Assembly (NCBI GenBank): GCA_945902955.1
Contig: CAMDNO010000003.1
Location: forward strand, 1-64,000
DNA from: Porphyromonas cangingivalis
GTDB taxonomy: Bacteria > Bacteroidota > Bacteroidia > Bacteroidales > Paludibacteraceae
Direction of reading: 5' to 3'
DNA: 64,000 nt
Part shown: piece by piece, positions 44,301-54,549 of the stretch
How positions within the stretch are numbered: the stretch's first letter is position 1
How the letters are laid out: the number at the start of each line of letters is the position of its first letter
Position numbers and translations under genes: made by a program
The notes under the pieces: model-generated
The model's input: the letters and a program-made list of their open reading frames with translations, nothing else
Told to the model about the DNA's origin: nothing
The model's database searches: none

Positions 44301-46136
44301 CTATTTTTCGTGCTGGTACAGTTGCGTGTTTACAAAACCACTTGAGGTTGTATATCGGTGAAATTTTAAATACGATTGAATACCCGAAGCCAATGGAAGT
44401 TTGGTCTTGCCCCAACCAAATTGTGGCCCAAATTCGTATATCATAGCTATGGCATAGTTTCCTAAATCGAAGCCTAATACATCGTATCGAGGATTCGTTG
44501 ATGATATTTTCCAATTAAAAGTATTTTTAAATAAAGTAGTATAATTTGTAAAATCAACATCGTTGAGTAAGGGTTTGAAAGGTGCTATACTAAACGATTT
44601 GAATTTTACTTGCGCATTCTGATTTTTCCAATTGTATTGCTCGTAAAGCAGAATATTGAAATTCAGTGCATTAGAATTTAGAAACCCAAGATAAGGAAAT
44701 ATACTTGAAAATTTATCTGTATTGAAAATAACAATATTCGATTTGTCTTTTTCAAAGAACGTTGTTGTTTGAAGCGATTGTTCGGAGGTAATTTCAATGA
44801 CATTAAATTTTCTGTTTTTTCTATTCAAAAGCTCTTTTAAATTCGATGAGCATTCAAAACCGGCATCATTATCCGAAATATTTGGTAATTCAATAAATAT
44901 TATATTCTCATTTTTATATTGTAGAGTCAATAAATTAGTTAAATAATCTGTTTCGACATTACGCGAAGGATTAAATTGTAAAAGATACGGGTTCTCATTT
45001 ATATCTGCAACCTTTGAAGTAAAAGGAATGATAGCGTTTATTTTATTTGTTTTTGCAAAGTCACTTAAATAAGTAACTTGATTCGAATAGGCTGGACCTA
45101 TTATCAAATCAACCGATTTTAAAGCTTGATTTTGAAGTACTTCAATAATTTTTTCTTCTGTTTTTTCAGTATCAAAAGTCAAAATATCAATGCTAATTCC
45201 TTTGCTTTTTGCTTCATTGGCAGCTAACAAAAGCCCGGCGTAAAACTCCTGAAAACGTTCGTTTACAGCATCTGTTTTAGCATTTTCGATAACCAAAGGC
45301 AATAAAACTGCAATTTTTATAGGTGTGCTATTCGGTTTTACATTTTTTGTAATTCGTGTCAAATACTGTGTGTCAATCAAGGCTTTCTGAGGCTTAATTT
45401 CCTCCGGTTCAATTGGTTTTGTTTCTGCTTTTTCCAAAGTAGCAGATAGCTCTTTTTGTACTTCTATGGTGAGCTCTGATCCGATTATAAGCGAAGATAG
45501 CGCAGTTGGATTTAGTTTTATAACATCCTCAACATCCACGTTGTACAGCTTACTAATAGCATATAATGTTTCTTTTGGCTTTACAATATGTTTTATTATA
45601 ACAGTGGTTTTAGCCTCTTTTTTGTCTTTCTTTGTTTTGTGGCTCTCATTTTCTGTCGTTTTAGGAATACGCAATGTCATACCTGTTTTCAAACCATTTT
45701 CGAGCTCAGGGTTGTTCTTTTTGAGTTCGTCTTGCGTAATATTATATTTTTTACTGATTGCAAATAGCGTTTGTTTTTTTTCAACTATGTGCTCTACGAA
45801 ATTTGTTTCTTGCGCTGTATCATTTTTAATTGCCGGTTTTTGTGCAGATTCTTTTCTTAAATTTGCAATTGCTTTTTTGGTTTCTTTTGTTACAGGAATA
45901 AGTATTAACTGACCGGTTTTTAAACCATTAGCTATCTCGGGATTTAATTTATTCAAGTCCTTTAACTCAACATCGAACTTCCGTCCAATACTGTACAATC
46001 CTTCGCTGGGCTGCACTGTGTAAAGAAAATATTCTTTCCCGTCAATTTTTTTGTATTGATAATTTTCTTGGGCGGTAATTTGAAATGTAGCGAAAATAAA
46101 AAAAACAATTAGAATGGATAAATTTGCTCGTTTCAT
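44301..46136 (-). CDS. Exported protein with three LysM domains and a periplasmic-binding-protein domain
   Basis: This 611-residue protein has a signal peptide (about 1-22, ending TAQ). Three LysM repeats follow, at about 38-82, 112-156 and 180-222, each with the pattern xxLYxISxxYNVxxxxLxxLNP, which bind peptidoglycan. From about 270 to 600 it resembles a type 1 periplasmic binding protein (IKIAVLLPLVIENAK, then LIIGPAYSNQVTYLSDFA and AIIPFTS), the fold that binds amino acids in transporters. The combination suggests a wall-bound sensor or scaffold rather than a transporter subunit, as no permease genes are nearby. The ligand is unknown. Confidence 0.82.
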   Translation of the reverse strand: MKRANLSILIVFFIFATFQITAQENYQYKKIDGKEYFLYTVQPSEGLYSIGRKFDVELKDLNKLNPEIANGLKTGQLILIPVTKETKKAIANLRKESAQKPAIKNDTAQETNFVEHIVEKKQTLFAISKKYNITQDELKKNNPELENGLKTGMTLRIPKTTENESHKTKKDKKEAKTTVIIKHIVKPKETLYAISKLYNVDVEDVIKLNPTALSSLIIGSELTIEVQKELSATLEKAETKPIEPEEIKPQKALIDTQYLTRITKNVKPNSTPIKIAVLLPLVIENAKTDAVNERFQEFYAGLLLAANEAKSKGISIDILTFDTEKTEEKIIEVLQNQALKSVDLIIGPAYSNQVTYLSDFAKTNKINAIIPFTSKVADINENPYLLQFNPSRNVETDYLTNLLTLQYKNENIIFIELPNISDNDAGFECSSNLKELLNRKNRKFNVIEITSEQSLQTTTFFEKDKSNIVIFNTDKFSSIFPYLGFLNSNALNFNILLYEQYNWKNQNAQVKFKSFSIAPFKPLLNDVDFTNYTTLFKNTFNWKISSTNPRYDVLGFDLGNYAIAMIYEFGPQFGWGKTKLPLASGIQSYLKFHRYTTSSGFVNTQLYQHEK

Positions 46137-46256
46137 ATTTTAATGTGTTGTTGTAACAGGAGTTGTATTGTAATTATTTTTCAAAATTTTATTTCAATGC
46201 AAAATTACTAAAAATAAACGCTTCAATGAATATTACTGCAATAAATCAGCCATTTT

Positions 46257-46286
46257 TTTGTTTTTAAATAGAAAACTGTACCTTTG
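46257..46286 (+). promoter_or_regulatory. Promoter of the CHU_C gene
   Basis: TTTG (46257-46260), 18 bases and TACCTTTG (46279-46286) lie upstream of both candidate starts. Confidence 0.6.
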
Positions 46287-46347
46287 TATAGTATAAATCA
46301 ATTTTTTCAATCACCTATATTTTAAAATGCTCAAAAACACATTTTAT

Positions 46348-47631
46348 ATGAAGAGATTTTTGTTGTTTTTTGCTTTGATTATAAACGCATTACTTGCCTT
46401 AGCACAATTTTCGGCTACCGGAACTTACAAAATATATACCGAACTAAATGGCGTAAAATTGTCCGGTATCGATTACCTCATTATTTTCGATGGCATTACG
46501 GCACAAACTGAAATTGAATATCGTGCCAATTCAAAATCTATAGTGTGGTCAAAGTTTGAAACGCCCAATTCACCTATTGTATTACAATACGATAGCATTA
46601 ACACAAATGTAGAAGATGCCACTGGCTATATCGTTGATATTGATGGTGTTAAAAAATATATCTGGGTGATAGATTATAAAAATTATTTGCCCGTTCTCTC
46701 CTCATTACTCCCCGAAGATAAACCAAGCGAACAATGCGACGAGTTGATTTTGAATCTTACCCAATCGGTTTCGCCCTTGCAATACAAAACACCGGATGGA
46801 AGAACTATACCTGTAAATCGCTATTTTCAGTTGAAATACGCAACAAAAGAATGGTCGGAAACTACAAAGGCGTGGGCTGATAAAGAAGTTAGCGTTGATT
46901 ATAAATTGCCGGCTACAACTTTAACCGTTTCGGAACCACCACTTTGCGATACAAAATTCAAGCTTGTGGGCGATAATTTTGCAACCGATTTGGGTTTAGT
47001 TACTTCCGAAACTGAATCTCCACTATATAATGCTGTCAAAGTAGCTTGCCACATTGTTTCAACGGCTTCTACCCGTGTGGAGCTTAACGAAGATGACCGT
47101 CCAGAGAAGGCGGATATCACTACGGCTTCTGCACCTTTGGAAATTGTTTTTGCAAGTAACGCCAATTTGCCTGTTGCTGAATTTTACGAATGGCAAATTT
47201 TAAAAGATAAAAGTTTACTCTTTACCCGTAACGATCAGGATTTACGTTACAAATTTACAGAGGCAGGCACCTATACAATAAAACTTACCGTGAGTAACGC
47301 TTATAAGTGTTTAGATAGCAGCTCTGTATCTATAAAAATTGTAGAGTCTCGTTTGGAAGTTCCGCGCGTTTTTACACCTAATGGCGACGGAATTAATGAA
47401 GAATTTCGAGTGGCTTACAAATCAATTATCGAATTTCGCTGTTGGGTTTTCAATCGTTCGCAGCAGAAAGTATTTTACTGGACCGACCCTCAAAAGGGCT
47501 GGGATGGAAAAATAAACGGTCGCCCTGCCACTGAAGGAGCCTACTTTTATGTAATTGAAGCTCTTGGAACTGATGGTCAAAAATTTAATTTGAAGGGAAA
47601 CGTAAATTTATTACGTGGTAAAAAAAATTAA
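46348..47631 (+). CDS. Secreted protein with CHU_C (type IX sorting) domain
   Basis: This secreted protein has about 427 residues. The start at 46348 (MKRFLLFFALIINALLALAQ) gives a clean signal peptide; an ATG seven codons upstream is possible but adds MLKNTFY before it. A central PKD-like beta domain (about 270-335) includes YEWQILKDKS and AGTYTIKLTVSNAY. The C-terminal 85 residues are the gliding-motility-associated CHU_C domain (VFTPNGDGINEEFRVAYK, then GWDGKINGRPATEGAYFYVIEA), a type B sorting signal for the type IX secretion system. So the cell should have T9SS genes elsewhere. The cargo function is unknown. Confidence 0.85.
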   Translation: MKRFLLFFALIINALLALAQFSATGTYKIYTELNGVKLSGIDYLIIFDGITAQTEIEYRANSKSIVWSKFETPNSPIVLQYDSINTNVEDATGYIVDIDGVKKYIWVIDYKNYLPVLSSLLPEDKPSEQCDELILNLTQSVSPLQYKTPDGRTIPVNRYFQLKYATKEWSETTKAWADKEVSVDYKLPATTLTVSEPPLCDTKFKLVGDNFATDLGLVTSETESPLYNAVKVACHIVSTASTRVELNEDDRPEKADITTASAPLEIVFASNANLPVAEFYEWQILKDKSLLFTRNDQDLRYKFTEAGTYTIKLTVSNAYKCLDSSSVSIKIVESRLEVPRVFTPNGDGINEEFRVAYKSIIEFRCWVFNRSQQKVFYWTDPQKGWDGKINGRPATEGAYFYVIEALGTDGQKFNLKGNVNLLRGKKN

Positions 47632-47635
47632 ATCT

Positions 47636-48388
47636 CTAAGCCACTTTTTCCACCAAATACATGCTGCAAACACCAAAAGTGAATTTGTGGTATTTTACCC
47701 GTTTAAATCCATTGTCTTCAAGAATTTTCAGCAGTTTTTCGCCACTTGCAAATACGTGCATCGACTGTTGTAGGTAGTCGTAAGCTTTTGTGTCGTTAGA
47801 TAATATGCGCGAAGTAAGTCCAACGAAAACGCGTGTGTAAAGCTTGTAAGCAGTTAATAAAAGGCCTTCTTGAGGCTCATTCATTTCAAGAATCAGTAAA
47901 TGTCCTTTTGGTTTTAGCACCCTATGAATTTGTTGTAAGCTTTCATCTAATCGTTCAAAATTACGAATTCCAAACGAAATTGTAACGGCATCAAATGAAT
48001 TGTTTTCGAATGATAATGTAGCGCAATCTTGTACTTCGAAACTAATTTTATCAGACAAACCAACTTTAGCTACTTTTATTCGCCCAACATCCATCATTTT
48101 ATCCGATATATCTACTCCGATAGCCGATTTTGGTTTCAGATAGTGGAATGCTTTAATGCAAATATCGCCAGTTCCGGTTGCAATATCGAGTATTGATTTT
48201 GGGTCAAAAGATTTCAAACTAAGCAAAGCCATTTTACGCCAGTAGCGAGCCATTCCCCAAGTCATAATATCATTAAACGCGTCATATTTAGGCGATATGG
48301 TGTTGAACATACGCGAAAGTTGCGTTGTTTTAGCTTCGTGTTCGTTGTATGGTTTTACTTTGGTATATTCTTTTGTTGAAGTTTGCAT
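47636..48388 (-). CDS. menG: Demethylmenaquinone methyltransferase (UbiE/MenG)
   Basis: This enzyme methylates demethylmenaquinone to menaquinone, the respiratory quinone. The 250-residue class I methyltransferase has the SAM motif SILDIATGTGDICIKA (about 66-81), SFGIRNFERLDESL and KPKGHLLILEMNEP, all typical of UbiE/MenG. The N-terminal FNTISPKYDAFNDIMTWGMARYWR is also conserved. It is convergent with the CHU_C gene (4 bases between stops) and follows the DUF3256 gene on the same strand. Confidence 0.94.
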   Translation of the reverse strand: MQTSTKEYTKVKPYNEHEAKTTQLSRMFNTISPKYDAFNDIMTWGMARYWRKMALLSLKSFDPKSILDIATGTGDICIKAFHYLKPKSAIGVDISDKMMDVGRIKVAKVGLSDKISFEVQDCATLSFENNSFDAVTISFGIRNFERLDESLQQIHRVLKPKGHLLILEMNEPQEGLLLTAYKLYTRVFVGLTSRILSNDTKAYDYLQQSMHVFASGEKLLKILEDNGFKRVKYHKFTFGVCSMYLVEKVA

Positions 48389-48395
48389 TTGGAAT

Positions 48396-49016
48396 TTATT
48401 TTACAAATTTAATTTGCACAGTTTTACTTACAAAAAATGGCATTACCATTTTAAGGTCATCCACATTCAATGTATTTAAAACGTTATTTTCGATTTCAAG
48501 TTCATTCGTTTCGGTAAATTGCATCGAAAAATACGATTTTTGTAATAAATTTTTAACCCAAATAGAATTTAAGTTTGATTCTATTAGTTGTGTTTGGTTA
48601 ATCCAAGTCTGATAATCAGGTAGTTCGATAGTGAGTTGGAATGGTTGCCAAGTTTCGGTGAAAAATTGTATATTCGAAAATCGAAAAGGTTGGTTTACCG
48701 ATTGAATAATTCCGATAATTTTTTCGCCAGTCGAAAAAGTAAATTTCTTAATTTCGGTGGTACCTGTAATTGATGTTTTTAGAATAATATGGCAATTAGT
48801 AGTGTCGTATTTTTGTATTATAGTTTTGTTTCCAAATAAGTTAGGTACGCTATCCGCTTTTCCTGCTTTAAAATACTCAGCTAATTCGAAGCGCTGTTTA
48901 CGGGCTAATGTAGGGAGCAGATTATCTGGCATTTTCAGAAATAAACTATCTGTAGTACTTGCCAACACAGTTCCAATTATAAAAAATGCAACAATTGCAG
49001 ATGTTAATCTTCTCAT
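48396..49016 (-). CDS. DUF3256-like exported protein
   Basis: This protein has about 206 residues with a signal peptide (MRRLTSAIVAFFIIGTVLAS) and a beta-rich body. It fits DUF3256, a Bacteroidetes family of unknown function; LFLKMPDNLLPTLARKQRFEL and LTIELPDYQTWINQT are recognisable. The start at 49016 follows the stop of the TamB-like gene by one base. A longer frame upstream to 49115 overlaps that gene and lacks a signal peptide at its head. It lies between the TamB-like gene and menG in one probable operon. Confidence 0.78.
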   Translation of the reverse strand: MRRLTSAIVAFFIIGTVLASTTDSLFLKMPDNLLPTLARKQRFELAEYFKAGKADSVPNLFGNKTIIQKYDTTNCHIILKTSITGTTEIKKFTFSTGEKIIGIIQSVNQPFRFSNIQFFTETWQPFQLTIELPDYQTWINQTQLIESNLNSIWVKNLLQKSYFSMQFTETNELEIENNVLNTLNVDDLKMVMPFFVSKTVQIKFVK

Positions 49017-49017
49017 C

Positions 49018-52000
49018 TTATTTCGATTCGGTATTAATTTTAATTTTGTCGGAAAATATTTTCCAGTAATAACTGAACATTTCTGATACACTTTGAAAAT
49101 CTTCTTTGTATACAAAGCCCATGCCTTGCGTTGTTTTTGCTTCTTTCAATTGTGCTCTGTCAATAGTATGGCTGTAGGCTTTGAAACGAAGCTTGCCACT
49201 TTCGGTAAGTGAATATTCAAAATCTACATCCCACATATACCTATCCTCGGGGTTTACAACAAAATTATCATCGCGTATTCCTACATTTCCGTTAAGGGTA
49301 ATACGTTCGTTGGGCTGTACCATCACTTCTGCCTTGTATTGATTGTCGGTGGCATTGGTTTGTTGCCAATCGAGACCAAACGAAAGCATATTGCTTTTCA
49401 AAGTTTTTTGAATAAAATTATTTAAGTGTGAGCTTAATGTGGATGTTACAAACGAATTCAATGCACCTTGATTGGAAGTTGTTTGCTGTGATGGGTCAAA
49501 AAAACTATTTACAACTAATAAATAGGCAATCTGACGGTTCATCATCTCTTCTGTGTTGATAACGCTTCGTACTTTTTGTTTTAAACTTTCGTCAGCAGTT
49601 GGCAGGTCAATTTCAAATTTAATATTTGGTGTAAGTAAATTATCTGTTAATTTCAAAATACAATTTACGGGCATACTTGCTCTACGAGCCGACGCCGATA
49701 ATTCAGTTCCCTCAATAATATTGCTCAATGAAGCAGTGAGTGGATAGATAGCACGAATGTTTACTTTCGCACCAAAAGGGTCGCCTGTCCAAGAAATTGT
49801 ACTGCCGTTGTCAATCTTAAACTCTTTACGTACAATGGTTTGTAGTGTAAATAGGTAATATCCGCTGCTAATTGTGTAAGTTCCATACAGTTTTATATCC
49901 GAAAAGGTATCGAATTTTACACGTAAACTACCACTACCACGCCCCGCAATTACATCTCCCGCTTTGGGGTCTACAATCAATTGCATATCCGCATCGGTTG
50001 TAACATCAATATTCAAATCAACTTTAGTGTTAAATTGATTTTTATCTACTACTTTTGGAGCTGTGGTAATAGAATTTGTAGGACTCTCGAATCGTATAAA
50101 GCTGTTATCGGAGGCTGTTGAAGCACCGCCCATTTGGATAAAAGCTTTCGATTTTGGTTGCGTAACGGCATTTACTACTATGTCGGCTTCATCATCGTTA
50201 CCAATAATACTAACATTACCAGTCATGTAAGCTTTTCCATAAAAATAATCATTATGAACCGCTTTTGTATCAATTCCTATAACGTTTTTTACCTTAATGC
50301 TTACATTGTAATTCATTTTTTGAAAAGACCCATTGTGATAAGCTATCCCATTTAAAGTTCCTCGGTTGCGTTCAGCATCAAAAAAATCTATATTTTTAAA
50401 TTCTATAGTTTTTTTAGTTAGTCTTATTGTATCGTTAAAAAAGTAACTTGTATTTAGTGCATTTACTGTCATTTGAGCCTTGTCTATAAATGCTTTTCCT
50501 TCAAACGAAATGGTTTTTGTGGGCCCAAACATACGTAATTTACCATATCCATATCCTTTTACATTACTTACAACCCCCTCGAAATAGCGTTGTAAAAAGC
50601 TAATTGGTAGTCCATTAAGATCAAAATTTACATCCAGCGAATCTGATTTAGGCTCAAAAATACCTCTTGCTATGCCAATAGAATCGTTGTTTTCTTTTAT
50701 AAATTTAGCACTTAATATCATTTGGCTTTTTGCATTATCCCAAACTGAATTGATATTTGCATTTCCTATACTTTCGTTGTTTAAAGTGGCATTTTTTATT
50801 CGTAAATCGGCTAAAAAAACAGGTTGGTTTTCTTTAGTAAGCAGCGATGCATTTCCAGTGAGGCTGCCTCCAATGTTTATACTTTTAAGTTTTAATAGTT
50901 GAAAAATAAAATTCAAATTAATGTCATTCATTACAAATTGAACATTATTACCCAACTTTTTGGATAGTAATCCATCGGCAAAAATATATTGAGCTTTATT
51001 TTCAAATCTGAATTTATTAATTTTTATTGTACTATCAGCATTCAAATCTATCGAACTCTTTTTAATTCTCCAAATTGAGTCGGAAATGATTAATTTCGAT
51101 GGATTAAATTCTATGTTTGCTGCAATATTTCCATTTTCATTTCTTAATCGGGTTAAGGTTGAAATTTCGCCTGCATTTGTTTTCTCTTTTGAATCGGACT
51201 GCCAACCAATTAAACTCGATATAGTATCGCTTGATGCTTTGGCATTGGCAAACAAATTTATTAAACCTTTCTTTTGAAGCAACTGCCCATTTGAATTCAT
51301 CTTCAAAAGTCGACCTTCATTTTCTATTGAGAGGGTAATTTTCTCAAATGTTTGTTTGTTATATCTGAATTTTGGAACATCTGCTTGTAGATTAATTTTA
51401 TTTGAATTGTTGTAAATACTTCCTTTTATTGAGGCAGTACTATTTAGTTCAAAAGGTAATTCGAGCACTTCCGTAATTGATTTGGTATTGGTTATTTGTA
51501 GCTCTATTGCAATATTATCATTCAAATTTAAACTTTGTTGTTTCTTAGCTGATAGTGAGGGTAAATAATTTTTCAGAATGTTATTTACAATGGCAGGAAC
51601 TCTACTGTACGAAAACTGTCCTGTAAATGTGCCATTCAAAAAGTCGGAGTTTATAGCAAAATTTGTAAAATTTTCCGATATTCTGCTTATAAATCGAATT
51701 GCATCGATGTTTAATGTTTTGTTCTTATTAGTAAAACGAATATCATTAAACGAAATATATCCATTTATGTTATCGGCTGTTTTGCCTGTCATATTCGTTT
51801 TGCCTGTGAACGATAGTTGCGAACCTTTGAATTGGTCTGTAAAATGCAATGCGTTTATATTTACATTCGAAACATTAAGATCGAAATCGAAAACAGGCAA
51901 CTTTTTTGTAAGGTCGATAATTCCTTTAAAATCGGCTACAATGTTTTCATCGTTTACCTTTATACTGCCATCAAAACCCGAACCATCGTAGTTTCCATCT

Positions 52001-53451
52001 AAATTTATATCTTTATAATTGTAGGCCAATAAATCCAAACTATTTATTTTTCCATTTACTTTTCCTTTGAATGGCTTGTTGGCAAGTTTCACACCTTTTG
52101 TTGAAATATTTAGGCTTATATTACCTAACTTGTTTGAATTCAGTAGTTTGTTAATCTTTAGACTGTTGGTTTTGAGCGAACCACTATAGGTCAAGTCCTT
52201 CAAATCATTTTCAAATTTCAGCAAAATATCCGTCGATATAGTTCCAATATCTGTTTTCATATTTCCGTAAGTTACCAGATTGCCCAAAAAGCCTGTTATA
52301 TTACCTTTGTATCGTATCAAACCCAAATTGTTTAGTTCTTTGGGCAATACAAGTGGTTTTTGGGTAATGCGCGAAACAATATCCTGAATCTCGTTTTTCT
52401 TTACAGTTAACTCTTTGATATTGGTATATATAAAAGCATCTTGAATGGAAGGAAGCCCATTAATTTCTATGTCAGAATTCAGATAGATAGATTTCCCTTG
52501 ATTTAATTTAAGTTGTTTAATTTTCAAGTTCGAAAAACTACCCGAAATATCGGCACTTAAATTTACAACTTCAGTCATACGTTCAAATTCAGGCACAAAG
52601 GCTTTTAAATCAGATAAACTTATCGACGAACGGTTGATTGGAATTTTGAATTTTATGTTTTTTGCAAATTTTTCAAACTGACTAAGGCTATCGTATTTCA
52701 AGTCTATGTTCGATAGTAAAAGTTTTGAATTGGGCATTTCAAGATTAATAAATTTGATAAAAGCTCCATGGTTTGACCCCAAAATCTGAGTTCTAAAATC
52801 TTTCAATTCAAAGCCCGATTTTTCTATAAAACTTAATTTGTCAACATCTAAGCTTAATGTATCAGATGTGAATTTATTTAAACTAATTTCGGCATTAAAA
52901 GCGCTAAAGTGCATATTTGTTGGGTCGAACTTACTTTTTTTAGCTGTTCTTTTTTCGGTAAATGCTTTAAAATGAACTTCCGAATCTTTAATTAAAAATT
53001 TTTTGATGCGGTATTCTACTTCAGATTTTTCTTTGGAAGCAGGTTTTTTAAAAGCTTCGACAATAAAATCGAAATTTGTTTTTTTATTTTTAAATTGTTT
53101 AATATTACCTTTTAGATTTACTAATTCAATGGCATTAAATATAACTTTTCCCTTAAAAAAATCTTGAAACTGAAAACTAAGGTATGTTTTTTCAACCTGT
53201 AGAAGTGTATCTTTTTCTAAATCTTCCACATAGAGGTTTTTTAAGCGAATTGTGTTGAAAAGTTGATAGTCGATTTGCCCAATTGTAACTTTCGAATTAA
53301 TTTTGCGCGAAAGTTCATATTCAACAATATCCGAAAAATAATTCTGTATTTTGTTGTTTTGCAGTGCAATAGGTAAAGAAGCCATAATCAAAATGATTAT
53401 AGCTAACAGATTTAGAAATATGTTTATCGTTTTTTTTATACCTTTGAGCAT
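49018..53451 (-). CDS. TamB-like translocation and assembly protein (DUF490)
   Basis: This 1477-residue protein has an N-terminal membrane anchor (about 8-28, NIFLNLLAIIILIMASLPIA) followed by long repetitive beta-strand sequence, as in AsmA/TamB bridge proteins that span the periplasm and move lipids or help build the outer membrane. The conserved TamB C-terminus covers about 1080-1450 (GRGSGSLRVKF, YTISSGYYLFTLQTIVRKEF, IDLPTADESLKQKVRSVIN). It ends with a barrel-like section. It is divergent from tsaD, a common Bacteroidetes arrangement. No tamA is adjacent. Confidence 0.88.
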   Translation of the reverse strand: MLKGIKKTINIFLNLLAIIILIMASLPIALQNNKIQNYFSDIVEYELSRKINSKVTIGQIDYQLFNTIRLKNLYVEDLEKDTLLQVEKTYLSFQFQDFFKGKVIFNAIELVNLKGNIKQFKNKKTNFDFIVEAFKKPASKEKSEVEYRIKKFLIKDSEVHFKAFTEKRTAKKSKFDPTNMHFSAFNAEISLNKFTSDTLSLDVDKLSFIEKSGFELKDFRTQILGSNHGAFIKFINLEMPNSKLLLSNIDLKYDSLSQFEKFAKNIKFKIPINRSSISLSDLKAFVPEFERMTEVVNLSADISGSFSNLKIKQLKLNQGKSIYLNSDIEINGLPSIQDAFIYTNIKELTVKKNEIQDIVSRITQKPLVLPKELNNLGLIRYKGNITGFLGNLVTYGNMKTDIGTISTDILLKFENDLKDLTYSGSLKTNSLKINKLLNSNKLGNISLNISTKGVKLANKPFKGKVNGKINSLDLLAYNYKDINLDGNYDGSGFDGSIKVNDENIVADFKGIIDLTKKLPVFDFDLNVSNVNINALHFTDQFKGSQLSFTGKTNMTGKTADNINGYISFNDIRFTNKNKTLNIDAIRFISRISENFTNFAINSDFLNGTFTGQFSYSRVPAIVNNILKNYLPSLSAKKQQSLNLNDNIAIELQITNTKSITEVLELPFELNSTASIKGSIYNNSNKINLQADVPKFRYNKQTFEKITLSIENEGRLLKMNSNGQLLQKKGLINLFANAKASSDTISSLIGWQSDSKEKTNAGEISTLTRLRNENGNIAANIEFNPSKLIISDSIWRIKKSSIDLNADSTIKINKFRFENKAQYIFADGLLSKKLGNNVQFVMNDINLNFIFQLLKLKSINIGGSLTGNASLLTKENQPVFLADLRIKNATLNNESIGNANINSVWDNAKSQMILSAKFIKENNDSIGIARGIFEPKSDSLDVNFDLNGLPISFLQRYFEGVVSNVKGYGYGKLRMFGPTKTISFEGKAFIDKAQMTVNALNTSYFFNDTIRLTKKTIEFKNIDFFDAERNRGTLNGIAYHNGSFQKMNYNVSIKVKNVIGIDTKAVHNDYFYGKAYMTGNVSIIGNDDEADIVVNAVTQPKSKAFIQMGGASTASDNSFIRFESPTNSITTAPKVVDKNQFNTKVDLNIDVTTDADMQLIVDPKAGDVIAGRGSGSLRVKFDTFSDIKLYGTYTISSGYYLFTLQTIVRKEFKIDNGSTISWTGDPFGAKVNIRAIYPLTASLSNIIEGTELSASARRASMPVNCILKLTDNLLTPNIKFEIDLPTADESLKQKVRSVINTEEMMNRQIAYLLVVNSFFDPSQQTTSNQGALNSFVTSTLSSHLNNFIQKTLKSNMLSFGLDWQQTNATDNQYKAEVMVQPNERITLNGNVGIRDDNFVVNPEDRYMWDVDFEYSLTESGKLRFKAYSHTIDRAQLKEAKTTQGMGFVYKEDFQSVSEMFSYYWKIFSDKIKINTESK

Positions 53452-53526
53452 TATTTATGCAAAAATAGTAATTTATTTTTGTTTTATCGAATTTAATAAT
53501 ATACAATAATTGTTCCATAATTTGAA

Positions 53527-54549
53527 ATGAAACCCACAGTTATTCTCGGAATTGAATCTTCGTGCGACGATACATCGGCTGCTGTTATTAAAGATGGTAT
53601 TTTGCTTTCGAATATTACGGCAACCCAATCCGTACATGCCAATTATGGGGGTGTAGTTCCAGAGCTTGCTTCGCGTGCACATCAGCAAAATATCATCCCC
53701 GTTGTGCATGAAGCCATTCGTGTTGCTGGCATTTCTAAAAATGAAATAAGTGCTGTGGCTTTTACTCGAGGCCCTGGTTTGTTGGGTTCTTTGCTCGTGG
53801 GAACTTCGTTTGCGAAGGGCTTTGCACAAGCGCTAAATGTCCCCCTGATAGATGTAAATCATTTACAAGCACATGTTTTGGCGCATTTTATAAGCGAAGG
53901 GCAACCTACCGAATGTTTCCCCGAATTTCCGTTTCTGTGTTTGCTAGTTTCGGGTGGTAACTCGCAGATAATAGTGGTAAAATCGTACAGCGCCATGCAA
54001 ATTGTTGGGCAAACCATAGACGATGCTGCTGGCGAAGCGTTTGATAAATGTGCTAAAGTGATGGGGCTACCTTATCCCGGTGGTCCGCATGTTGATAGAT
54101 TGGCAAAGACTGGAAATCCCTTGGCGTTTGTGTTTAGTAAGCCTCAAATTGCCGATTATAACTATAGTTTCAGTGGATTAAAAACTTCTTTTTTGTATCT
54201 TGTACGCGATAAAGAAAAGGAAAATCCAAATTTTATTACCGAAAATTTGAATGATTTATGTGCATCAATTCAACTGTCGGTTGTAGAAATTTTGATGAAT
54301 AAACTGCGAAAAGCAGCCAAAGAATTGAATATTAATCAAGTTGCTTTAGCTGGTGGAGTTTCGGCTAATTCGGCGTTGCGAGAAGCTTTTCATCTTCATG
54401 CCGAAAAATTTGGATGGAAAGTATTTATTCCAGCTTTTGCATATACTACCGATAACGCTGCTATGATAGCTGTTACGGGTTATTTTAAATATTTAAATAA
54501 TGATTTTTGTACGCTCGATAAAGCTCCTTATGCAAGAGTCTTAATGTAA
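53527..54549 (+). CDS. tsaD: TsaD, tRNA threonylcarbamoyladenosine synthesis protein
   Basis: TsaD attaches the threonylcarbamoyl group to A37 of tRNAs that read ANN codons, working with TsaB and TsaE. The 340-residue protein has the ASKHA-fold blocks LGIESSCDDTSAAVI (7-21), the metal-binding H112 and H116 in NHLQAHVLAHF, the nucleotide-binding VSGGNSQ and the C-terminal LAGGVSANSALR. Identification is secure. The gene is divergent from the TamB-like gene, 75 bases away. Confidence 0.97.
   Translation: MKPTVILGIESSCDDTSAAVIKDGILLSNITATQSVHANYGGVVPELASRAHQQNIIPVVHEAIRVAGISKNEISAVAFTRGPGLLGSLLVGTSFAKGFAQALNVPLIDVNHLQAHVLAHFISEGQPTECFPEFPFLCLLVSGGNSQIIVVKSYSAMQIVGQTIDDAAGEAFDKCAKVMGLPYPGGPHVDRLAKTGNPLAFVFSKPQIADYNYSFSGLKTSFLYLVRDKEKENPNFITENLNDLCASIQLSVVEILMNKLRKAAKELNINQVALAGGVSANSALREAFHLHAEKFGWKVFIPAFAYTTDNAAMIAVTGYFKYLNNDFCTLDKAPYARVLM

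Noticed and set aside
49017-49115. Extension of the DUF3256 gene upstream
   Set aside because: It overlaps the TamB-like gene and puts the signal peptide inside the protein.
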